From NCBI GenBank assembly GCA_964451605.1, contig CAYVJA010000053.1:1-18535 (forward strand): DNA of 18,535 nucleotides, read 5' to 3'. Numbering within the stretch: the stretch's first letter is position 1; the number at the start of each line of letters is the position of its first letter. Of the stretch, positions 7,524-13,692 are shown one piece after another. Under the pieces are notes generated by a model. That model did no database searches. It was given only the letters and a program-made list of their open reading frames with translations, and was not told the DNA's origin. The position numbers and the translations under genes were made by a program. This DNA is from JAQVSH01 sp964451605 (GTDB lineage: Bacteria; Bacteroidota; Bacteroidia; Bacteroidales; UBA4181).

Positions 7524-8093
7524 TTAATCGGAACAACCGCAACCGCTGCAACCCCCGCCATTGCAACTGCTTTCGCTGTCGCATCCGCTCTGGCAACCGC
7601 CGGCACCGTGGATATGGCCGTGGGCCAGTTCTTCGGCCGAAGCGTCACGGATTTCAACCACTTTTCCGGTGAAAAAGAGGTCGTCGCCGGCAAGGGGGTG
7701 GTTAAAGTCCATAACCACGGCATCATCGCCAATCTCGATTATCACTCCCTCCAACCGGTTTCCCAGATGATCGAGCATGGGAATCATATTGCCAACTACA
7801 AGCAAGTCGGGATCAATCTCTCCATCAGACGAAGCAAATGCCGATTTGGGCACCTTCACAACTGCATCATCTTCTACTTCACCGTAGGCCTCTTCGGCCT
7901 TCAGCCGGAACGAGAAGTCGTCGCCCACGCTGAGCCCCGAGATATTCTCTTCAAATTTGGGAAGCAGATTACCTGCCCCATATAAAAAAACCAACGGCCG
8001 ATCGGCCGTCACAGTTTCAATAACCTCTCCTGATACATCACCCTCACGCAGTTGATAAGAGAGAGATACCACCTTTTTGTTTGAAATTACCAT
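7524..8093 (-). CDS. slyD: SlyD-type FKBP peptidyl-prolyl cis-trans isomerase with metal-binding tail
   Basis: SlyD-like proteins combine prolyl isomerase and chaperone activity in the cytosol and can bind nickel through their tail. The 189 residues start with the split FKBP domain (VVSLSYQLREGDGEV-like start; FLYGAGNLLPKFEENISGL at 36-54; second half about 130-150, DDLFFTGKVVEIRDA). The insert-in-flap chaperone domain lies between them (about 70-125). The tail from 153 has three His (158, 160, 162) and six Cys (167, 171, 177, 182, 185, 187) among Gly and Ser, a clear metal-binding pattern. Upstream, two one-mismatch -7 candidates are seen on the minus strand (TTAATTTG at 8120-8113 and TTATTTTG at 8147-8140). 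It is convergent with the acyltransferase gene, with no room for a terminator. Confidence 0.94.
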   Translation of the reverse strand: MVISNKKVVSLSYQLREGDVSGEVIETVTADRPLVFLYGAGNLLPKFEENISGLSVGDDFSFRLKAEEAYGEVEDDAVVKVPKSAFASSDGEIDPDLLVVGNMIPMLDHLGNRLEGVIIEIGDDAVVMDFNHPLAGDDLFFTGKVVEIRDASAEELAHGHIHGAGGCQSGCDSESSCNGGGCSGCGCSD

Positions 8094-8179
8094 AAATCAA
8101 TGTTTAGACGGGCAAATTAACGCCTTTCGGACGAGGTTTCAAAATAAATTTCTTCTCGTAAAAAAAATTATCGAAAAAA

Positions 8180-8211
8180 TTAGATTATCTGAAAGTAATA
8201 CATCATCTTTG
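8180..8211 (+). promoter_or_regulatory. Probable cold-shock gene promoter
   Basis: TTAG (8180-8183, three of four to the -33 TTTG) and CATCTTTG (8204-8211, one mismatch to TAnnTTTG) are separated by 20 bases, the usual Bacteroidetes spacing. Transcription would start near 8217. This gives a leader of about 30 bases, almost all A and U, ending in a run of nine U just before CTC and the ATG. Confidence 0.45.
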
Positions 8212-8247
8212 CCGTGAAATTTTTTAATTCTTTAATTTTTTTTTCTC

Positions 8248-8448
8248 ATGAAAGGAACAGTAAAATGGTTCGATTCTGCTAAAGGTTATGGTTTTATCCA
8301 TACAGCAGAAGAAGGTGATGTGTTTGTACATTACTCAGGAATCGCCAAAGATGGTTTTAAGTCTCTGCAGGAAGGTGATGAAGTTACCTTTGAAATCACT
8401 GATGGCAAGAGAGGACCCCAGGCCGTTGACGTTAAATTAGCCGAATAA
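8248..8448 (+). CDS. cspA: Cold-shock domain protein (CspA family)
   Basis: This 66-residue single-domain RNA/DNA-binding protein melts secondary structure in RNA, in the cytosol. It contains the start KGTVKWFDSAKGYGFI with the RNP1 core KGYGFI and the RNP2 core VFVHY (usually VFVHF, here with Tyr for Phe). The length equals that of typical CspA proteins. The gene stands alone between a divergent slyD and a strong terminator, so it is monocistronic. Its leader is extremely U-rich, which could keep it unstructured at low temperature, though that is inference. The symbol follows the family name; which paralogue it is cannot be told. Confidence 0.96.
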   Translation: MKGTVKWFDSAKGYGFIHTAEEGDVFVHYSGIAKDGFKSLQEGDEVTFEITDGKRGPQAVDVKLAE

Positions 8449-8492
8449 TTGAAAGGACTTTTTAAAGATTCGTTTTAACGCTACTACACCCT

Positions 8493-8527
8493 AAAAAGAA
8501 AGCTGCTCCTAAGGCAGCTTTCTTTTT
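8493..8527. terminator. Strong bidirectional hairpin terminator
   Basis: A perfect 14-bp stem, AAAAAGAAAGCTGC (8493-8506) with GCAGCTTTCTTTTT (8514-8527), encloses the 7-base loop TCCTAAG. U runs occur on the 3' side in both directions. It lies 44 bases after the cold-shock gene and only 5 bases after the stop of the convergent lipoprotein gene (stop at 8533-8535), so it should end both transcripts. Confidence 0.92.
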
Positions 8528-8532
8528 GTGTT

Positions 8533-9942
8533 TTAGGGGAACCACAGGTCGTCGGGAGTCAGATCGCAGGCTGTAACCATCTCGATACAATACTCCAGTT
8601 TCCCGATTTTAGGATCGCCATTGTTGGTTCCAAAAGCAAACTTCACATTTCTCTTTTTAGCCGCCTTAATAAAGGCAGCACTTGGAATTCTGTAACGGGC
8701 ATTAATCTCCAGAGCAATCTTATTCTTCACCAGCGCATCAATAACACGGTTCATCCGGGCGGTTGTCCAGAGCTGATCGTAAGCGGGGGCAAGCGTATCG
8801 GGGAGAAACGTGGGATTCACATAGACATCTATGGGTTCTTCATTCAACACCTTCACAATATTATCGACAATCTGATCCATGTACTTTTCGCGGGGAATAT
8901 CCACAAAGGTCTCTTCCGGCATCCATAGACGTGTACGACGCTCTTTGTGATCAATAAAAGTCATAGCATCAGTGAAGACATAGTCGAACTGCTTGCGGGC
9001 CGAGTCGGAGAAGGTCTTAGGCCACTCTCGCCCCTCACCCTGCATAGCAAAGAAGAAGGGCATATGTTTGGTACTGTCGCGGTAGGCAAAAACCCCGGCA
9101 TCGTCGGTAACGGGGAAGCCGATTCCGCAATTGGGAGCAATTCCATACACAATTCCCACCTGCATACTGTGAGCATGTGCCTCTTCTTTACCCCAGCCCT
9201 TCAAATGAACATGATAGTCGATCAGCGGAAAGTTTCGCTGTTGGAAGCGAATTACTGAGTCGGATTGCTCATCCTGAGCCAGGAAGGAAGAATCGACAGG
9301 GAGATCGCGCGAAAGCTTGGCAATCTGCATATTGCGCCAGGCCACTTCGCCACTCACATTTTGAATGGCAATCTGACCGCCGATAAAGCGCATATTGCGA
9401 TGCTCCTGGATACGGAATGGCTTTTCAGGTTCCATATAGCGCACCACCGGCATGGTATCGATCATTATCTCTATCTGTTTTCCCACAACCCGAATCTGTA
9501 TGGGAATCCATTCGCCGTTCTTCCCCATCGACTTGTAAAGATTTCTGATGCCGGCAAGACTACCGGTTTTCCTTTTATCCGAAAGAGTATCGCTGTTATT
9601 GATCAGAATCTCGTAGCCGGTGCGCATACGCGATGTATGAACCCAAATAGAGCCTGCCCCCCCTTCGCCACTCTTTACCTCAGCACGAAGGAGAAAATTG
9701 TCGTAGTATCCCGATTCCGGTTCGCCGGCATAGAACATCATATCGGTTTCGCCATGCAGCGTCAGAGGGCCTCTTACCGACAGGGTATCGGTTTTCTGTA
9801 CACTCTCCACCGTCCAGTCGGACATATCGTACCAGACAAGCGAATCGACTGGCGCCGGAGTTTCAGGGTTCTCTTTTCTATTCGGAGTACAGGACAGAAG
9901 CAGGGAAAAAATGAGGAGGAGGGGAAGAATAGCGAGGCGCAT
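8533..9942 (-). CDS. Lipoprotein with DUF1080-like and PHP-like domains
   Basis: The 469-residue protein starts with a lipoprotein signal (MRLAILPLLLIFSLLLSC; acylated Cys18). Residues about 35-210 look like the DUF1080 (3-keto-disaccharide hydrolase, jelly-roll) fold: YDMSDWTVE, then GYYDNFLLRAEVK, GSIWVHTSRMRTGYEILI, WIPIQIRVVGKQIEIMIDT and a closing GEVAWRNMQI. Residues about 238-469 look like a PHP metal-dependent phosphoesterase domain: DYHVHLKGW (His244, His246), EAHAHSMQVGIVYGI, MQGEGREW, EINARYRIP (Glu412) and FAFGTNNGDPKIG, where PHP proteins usually have GSDAH. The last histidine is therefore missing, and the metal site may be altered. It starts 12 bases after the dapA stop, so it is the last gene of that operon. 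The envelope location and domain pairing suggest a sugar or polysaccharide hydrolase role, but the substrate is unknown. Confidence 0.85.
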   Translation of the reverse strand: MRLAILPLLLIFSLLLSCTPNRKENPETPAPVDSLVWYDMSDWTVESVQKTDTLSVRGPLTLHGETDMMFYAGEPESGYYDNFLLRAEVKSGEGGAGSIWVHTSRMRTGYEILINNSDTLSDKRKTGSLAGIRNLYKSMGKNGEWIPIQIRVVGKQIEIMIDTMPVVRYMEPEKPFRIQEHRNMRFIGGQIAIQNVSGEVAWRNMQIAKLSRDLPVDSSFLAQDEQSDSVIRFQQRNFPLIDYHVHLKGWGKEEAHAHSMQVGIVYGIAPNCGIGFPVTDDAGVFAYRDSTKHMPFFFAMQGEGREWPKTFSDSARKQFDYVFTDAMTFIDHKERRTRLWMPEETFVDIPREKYMDQIVDNIVKVLNEEPIDVYVNPTFLPDTLAPAYDQLWTTARMNRVIDALVKNKIALEINARYRIPSAAFIKAAKKRNVKFAFGTNNGDPKIGKLEYCIEMVTACDLTPDDLWFP

Positions 9943-9954
9943 GATGAAGGTATA

Positions 9955-10839
9955 TTAGCCCATGAAGGGTACTAGTTGTTGTTTAAGGGCGGTTTGAAGT
10001 GACGGAGTAGCGGGTACCAGAGGCAGTCGGAGACAGTTTTCGGAGATTCCGAGAAGGGAGAGGGCTGCTTTTACACCAACGGGATTTCCTTCAGCAAAAA
10101 GAGTACTGAAGAGTTCTGTCAGAGAATAGTGAATGGCACGGGCATCGGCAATTCTATTCGCCAGGGCAGCCCTGATCATTTGCGAAATCTGAAAAGGAAC
10201 AGCGTTGGCGGCCACAGAGATAACGCCCGTAGCACCCAACACTGTCATGGGGAAAGCAAGATGGTCGTCGCCCGAAATAACGAAAAAACCGGCGGGTGCT
10301 CCCTTAATCAACTCCATAGCCTGAGCCAGATTACCGGAGGCCTCTTTTACTGCGGCTATATTGGGATGCGATGCAAGCCGCAGGGTGGTTTCGGAAACCA
10401 GATTAACACCTGTACGTGAAGGCACGTTGTACAAAATCACCGGAAGAGGACTGGCATCGGCTACACGCGAATAGTGTTCGAACAGTCCTTGCTGGGAGGG
10501 CCGGTTGTAATAGGGAGTCACCGAGAGAAGGGCCGAAACACCCGAAAAATCGGTTGCCGAAAGGGTTTTCACTACCGCCAGAGTATCATTTCCCCCAACT
10601 CCGGCAACAACCGGAACCGAACCTGCCGAAACCTCAACAATGTGACGAAGAATGGCCGATTTTTCGGAAGGGGTAAGAGTAGGCGTTTCGGCGGTGGTGC
10701 CAAGGGCAACCAGATAATCAACGCCGCCCTTAATAACATATTCAACCAATTGGGTAAGTGCCCTGAAATCTACAGAGCCGTCGGCCGTGAAGGGAGTTGC
10801 CAGCGCAACTCCTGTCCCTTGAAAAGTGAATGAACGCAT
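9955..10839 (-). CDS. dapA: 4-hydroxy-tetrahydrodipicolinate synthase
   Basis: DapA condenses pyruvate with aspartate semialdehyde, the first committed step to diaminopimelate and lysine. The 294 residues carry the family marks: GTGVALATPF at 8-17, GTTAETPTL (47-55), TPYYNRPSQQGL (Tyr111), LYNVPSRTG (Tyr137) and the Schiff-base lysine in AAVKEASGN (Lys165), then ISGDDHLAFP and a GATGVISVAAN segment. The length is normal. The ATG at 10839 lies 9 bases after the stop of the upstream gene on the same strand, and the DUF1080-PHP lipoprotein follows 12 bases later, so the three form an operon. dapB is in the same window, but in another operon. Confidence 0.97.
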   Translation of the reverse strand: MRSFTFQGTGVALATPFTADGSVDFRALTQLVEYVIKGGVDYLVALGTTAETPTLTPSEKSAILRHIVEVSAGSVPVVAGVGGNDTLAVVKTLSATDFSGVSALLSVTPYYNRPSQQGLFEHYSRVADASPLPVILYNVPSRTGVNLVSETTLRLASHPNIAAVKEASGNLAQAMELIKGAPAGFFVISGDDHLAFPMTVLGATGVISVAANAVPFQISQMIRAALANRIADARAIHYSLTELFSTLFAEGNPVGVKAALSLLGISENCLRLPLVPATPSLQTALKQQLVPFMG

Positions 10840-10848
10840 AGGGGGTTT

Positions 10849-11415
10849 TTAACGTGTCGGTGTGGAATTATTATCGGCAAACATAGTCAGCAAATTTTGC
10901 ATTTGCATACAAAAAGCATAGCGGTCTTTCCCCGCATGGTGATTCAACATAAAATCGAAAAGCGTCTCTCTGGCCTGACTCCATGGGCCCACCTTAAACC
11001 CGGCCTTCGACATTACTGTAATATAGCGAACCGGGAAAAGCCGGGGATCGTCTGGCACGAACAACAGATGAAACGGCTCTTCAATAAACGTCCGGACATC
11101 CCGGGTTTCAGGAACCATTCGCCAACTTAAGTCGCGATTGCGAAAAAAGGTCACCTCCACCTGATCCGACTTTCCGGACAGGGGTTTACCCGTTCGGTTC
11201 CAAACCAGAAGAGAGATACGCGACGCAGAACAGAAGAGAGAGGGTAATGTATCGAGAAGCCTTTGAAACTCCAGCTCTGTGAAAACGCGACAGAAAACGC
11301 CAACGGTTTCGGCCTTTTCGAAAGTTACCAGCGAAGCTCGCGGACGGCGATTAACCGAGGCCTTCCTGAGCAGCCGCTCGCCAAAATGGCTCCTTATCTT
11401 CGAAATTATATCCAT
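10849..11415 (-). CDS. Bacteroidetes-specific protein of unknown function next to dapA
   Basis: This 188-residue protein has a basic N-terminus (MDIISKIRSHFGERLLRK) and no signal peptide or clear membrane segment. I recall a Bacteroidetes family of this size and position (named DUF6913 in databases, if memory serves) commonly next to dapA; the assignment rests on memory, not a search. Visible pieces include a VGVFCRVFTELEFQRLL stretch (about 38-54), an aromatic FFRNRDLSWRMVP segment, and a FIEEPFHLLFVPDD block, followed by a C-terminal FDFMLNHHAGKDRYAF and NLLTMFADNN. No catalytic motif is recognisable. It is the first gene of the operon with dapA, with a perfect TACCTTTG -7 element 23 bases before its ATG. 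Confidence 0.75.
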   Translation of the reverse strand: MDIISKIRSHFGERLLRKASVNRRPRASLVTFEKAETVGVFCRVFTELEFQRLLDTLPSLFCSASRISLLVWNRTGKPLSGKSDQVEVTFFRNRDLSWRMVPETRDVRTFIEEPFHLLFVPDDPRLFPVRYITVMSKAGFKVGPWSQARETLFDFMLNHHAGKDRYAFCMQMQNLLTMFADNNSTPTR

Positions 11416-11438
11416 TGGTTATTCTATTAGCCTCGGGG

Positions 11439-11446
11439 CAAAGGTA
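11439..11446 (-). promoter_or_regulatory. Probable dapA-operon promoter -7 element
   Basis: TACCTTTG on the minus strand is an exact TAnnTTTG match and identical to the element before rarA. The start of transcription would be near 11433, about 18 bases before the ATG at 11415. No -33 TTTG is seen at the usual distance. Confidence 0.45.
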
Positions 11447-11521
11447 AAAAAAGGAGTTTTAATTACCGTAGCCCGGAAAATATATTCCATACCGCAGACT
11501 GGCCTTTTTGAGAAAAACCCT

Positions 11522-11529
11522 TACATTTG
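11522..11529 (+). promoter_or_regulatory. Probable oxoamine synthase promoter -7 element
   Basis: TACATTTG matches TAnnTTTG exactly. Transcription would start near 11536, giving a leader of about 40 bases before the GTG start at 11576. A TTTG at 11507-11510 is only 11 bases upstream, too close to be a normal -33 box. Confidence 0.45.
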
Positions 11530-11575
11530 TGCCAATTAAACTATCTGTTTGTAACATACTTTAAACCATAGAATC

Positions 11576-12826
11576 GTGGATATTTTCGAAAGAATCACAA
11601 AACAGGGAGAAGGACCCCTTGGTCAATACCGTAAAAACGCACACGGCTACTTCATGTTCCCAAAACTCGAAGGCGACATTAATCCCCGAATGAAGTTCAG
11701 GGGAAAAGAGGTGTTGGTATGGAGTTTAAATAACTATCTCGGTCTGGCTAATCACCCCGAAGTCCGTAAGGCCGATGCCGAGGGCGCAAAAAAATGGGGG
11801 CTGGGTTATCCCATGGGAGCCCGGATGATGTCGGGTCAAACATCTCTTCACGAACAATTAGAGAGAGAGTTGGCTTCGTTCGAGCAAAAAGAGGATGCCT
11901 TCCTGCTCAACTATGGCTACCAGGGTATGATTTCTATCATCGACAATCTGGCCGGCCGTCACGATGTTATTGTATACGACTCCGATAACCATGCCTGCAT
12001 CATGGATGGTATGCGTCTCCATCTGGGGAAAAGATTTGTCTATCAGCACAATGATATGGATTCGTTCGAAAAGGCCATGGAGCGTGCTACACGCATTACC
12101 GAAGAGACCGGCGGAGGAATCCTGGTTATCACCGAAGGTGTATTCGGAATGGTAGGCGACTTAGGTGCCCTCGACAAAATTGTAGCTTTTAAGAAGAAAT
12201 TCAACTTCCGCCTGCTCATTGATGATGCACACGGTTTTGGTACCATGGGTCCGAACGGTAGAGGAACTTCCGAATATTACGGACCCGAAACCATGGAAGG
12301 AGTTGACCTCTATTTCGGAACCTTTGCCAAATCGATGGCCGGAATCGGTGCTTTCATTGCCGGCCCCGAATCCATTATCAACTACCTGCGTTACAATATG
12401 CGTTCGCAGACTTACGCCAAGTCGCTTCCCATGCCCATGGTCGAAGGGTTGTTGAAACGTCTCGAGTTGCTCAAAAACTGCCCCGAATTGCGTGAACGCC
12501 TCTGGACCATTGCCCATGCTCTGCAGAATGGTTTCCGCAAGTTAGGATTCGACACCGGAAAAGGAGGCTCGCCGGTTACGCCTGTCATGATGAAAGGGAC
12601 GGTTCCCGAAGCCACAAACGTTATTCTCGATTTACGTGAAAACTATAACATATTCTGCTCGGTTGTTGTCTATCCTGTTGTTCCCAAAGGGATGATTATG
12701 TTCAGGGTAATTCCTACTGCCGCACACTCTCTCGAGGATGTTGAGCTCACTCTCAAAGCCTTTGCAGAGGTGAAAGAAAAACTTGCTGCCGGAAAATACG
12801 AAGGCGATCAGGTTCGCATGGCCTAA
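11576..12826 (+). CDS. PLP-dependent alpha-oxoamine synthase family enzyme, substrate unassigned
   Basis: Members of this fold type I family join an acyl-CoA to an amino acid with loss of CO2 (2-amino-3-ketobutyrate ligase, serine palmitoyltransferase, 8-amino-7-oxononanoate synthase, cysteate acyltransferase). The 416 residues show LNNYLGLANHPEV (51-63), DNHACIMDGMRL (His139 near the cofactor ring), ITEGVFGMVGD, DDAHGFGTMG (Asp216, His219) and the Schiff-base lysine in GTFAKSMAGIGAF (Lys252). The N-terminus, GPLGQYRKNAHGYFMFPKLE, differs from typical Kbl and from the serine palmitoyltransferase I remember for Bacteroides, so it may be a paralogue, perhaps for a sphingoid or sulfonolipid base. 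That is inference. The start is GTG at 11576; no ATG start fits. A strong terminator follows. Confidence 0.88.
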   Translation: MDIFERITKQGEGPLGQYRKNAHGYFMFPKLEGDINPRMKFRGKEVLVWSLNNYLGLANHPEVRKADAEGAKKWGLGYPMGARMMSGQTSLHEQLERELASFEQKEDAFLLNYGYQGMISIIDNLAGRHDVIVYDSDNHACIMDGMRLHLGKRFVYQHNDMDSFEKAMERATRITEETGGGILVITEGVFGMVGDLGALDKIVAFKKKFNFRLLIDDAHGFGTMGPNGRGTSEYYGPETMEGVDLYFGTFAKSMAGIGAFIAGPESIINYLRYNMRSQTYAKSLPMPMVEGLLKRLELLKNCPELRERLWTIAHALQNGFRKLGFDTGKGGSPVTPVMMKGTVPEATNVILDLRENYNIFCSVVVYPVVPKGMIMFRVIPTAAHSLEDVELTLKAFAEVKEKLAAGKYEGDQVRMA

Positions 12827-12845
12827 CGAATCCGACCTCCTCCCC

Positions 12846-12880
12846 AAAAAGGCCGTCTCCGCATGGAGATGGCCTTTTTT
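12846..12880 (+). terminator. Strong hairpin terminator after the oxoamine synthase gene
   Basis: The stem AAAAAGGCCGTCTCC (12846-12860) with GGAGATGGCCTTTTT (12865-12879) has 15 pairs including one G-U, a 4-base loop GCAT, and a run of six T ending at 12880. It lies 20 bases after the stop of the oxoamine synthase gene and ends only 23 bases before the cdaA ATG. Confidence 0.9.
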
Positions 12881-12903
12881 GACCTACTTTATCGTAAATT
12901 GTT

Positions 12904-13677
12904 ATGTTTAGCTTTCTGTCGCTCCGGATCATAGATATAGTCGACATCCTGTTGGTTGCCTATCTGATGTATCAGATTTACCGGATGATCAAGGGGACCG
13001 TGGCTATGAACATTGCCATTGGCATTGTGGGAATCTACGCCATATGGCTCTTCGTGGAGGTTCTGCAAATGCAGCTGATGAGTGCCATCTTCAGGCAGGT
13101 AATGAGCCTGGGTATGATAGCGCTGCTCATCCTGTTTCAACAAGAGATCCGCCGATTCCTGCTCATGGTAGGGTCGCGCTATCTCTCCCGCTATAAGCAG
13201 TCGATTGAACGAATCTTCTCGCACGACGAACCTCAGGCAACGGTAAAAATTAACGCCATAGCCCGCGCCTGCGAAGAGATGTCGCATACCCGGACAGGGG
13301 CCCTTATTGTCATTACGCGCGAATCGGACTTGCAGGCCGTAGTAGAAACCGGGGTAGTGCTTAACGCAGAAACAACCGGCCCGCTGCTTCTCAACATCTT
13401 CTTTAAAAACTCGCCCCTCCACGATGGCGCAGTCATCTTGCGAAAAGGGAAAATTTATGCAGCCCGCTGCATACTTCCCATTACCGAAAAACAAAACCTT
13501 CCCGCTCACTTTGGCACCCGCCATCGCGCCGCAGTAGGAATCACCGAACAAACCGATGCCATAGCCCTGGTGGTCTCGGAAGAGACAGGTAAAATCTCAC
13601 TCGCCGTACAAGGCAAAATACTCTACGGCCTGGAAGGCAGGGAATTGATACAGGAGTTGGAGAAAAGCCTGAGCTAG
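12904..13677 (+). CDS. cdaA: Diadenylate cyclase (c-di-AMP synthase, CdaA type)
   Basis: CdaA makes c-di-AMP from two ATP at the cytoplasmic face of the inner membrane; the signal controls potassium, osmotic balance and cell-wall stress in many bacteria. The 257 residues start with three membrane helices (about 8-27, 34-52 and 62-80), then a short linker and the DAC domain from about 95. The catalytic motifs are HDGA (173-176) and GTRHRAA (204-210). The C-terminus ends soon after the domain, as in other CdaA proteins. There is no CdaR or GlmM gene next to it, unlike in Firmicutes. It follows a terminator by 23 bases, so it needs its own promoter or read-through; TACTTTAT at 12885-12892 is only a weak -7 candidate. 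It is convergent with lepB, 14 bases apart. Confidence 0.95.
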   Translation: MFSFLSLRIIDIVDILLVAYLMYQIYRMIKGTVAMNIAIGIVGIYAIWLFVEVLQMQLMSAIFRQVMSLGMIALLILFQQEIRRFLLMVGSRYLSRYKQSIERIFSHDEPQATVKINAIARACEEMSHTRTGALIVITRESDLQAVVETGVVLNAETTGPLLLNIFFKNSPLHDGAVILRKGKIYAARCILPITEKQNLPAHFGTRHRAAVGITEQTDAIALVVSEETGKISLAVQGKILYGLEGRELIQELEKSLS

Positions 13678-13692
13678 GTGCGCTTCGCGCAC
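13678..13692. repeat. Short GC-rich inverted repeat at the cdaA-lepB junction
   Basis: GTGCGC (13678-13683) and GCGCAC (13687-13692) are exact inverted copies around a 3-base loop TTC. They fill the gap between the convergent stop codons of cdaA and lepB. No T run follows in either direction, so it is at best a weak terminator or a 3'-end stabilising hairpin. Confidence 0.6.

Noticed and set aside
9265..9975. Open frame of 236 codons on the plus strand
   Set aside because: It is fully antisense to the DUF1080-PHP lipoprotein gene, has no recognisable domain, and its composition looks like a reverse-frame shadow.
12889..13551. Open frame of 220 codons on the minus strand
   Set aside because: It is antisense to cdaA, whose motifs are complete; the reverse translation shows no family pattern.
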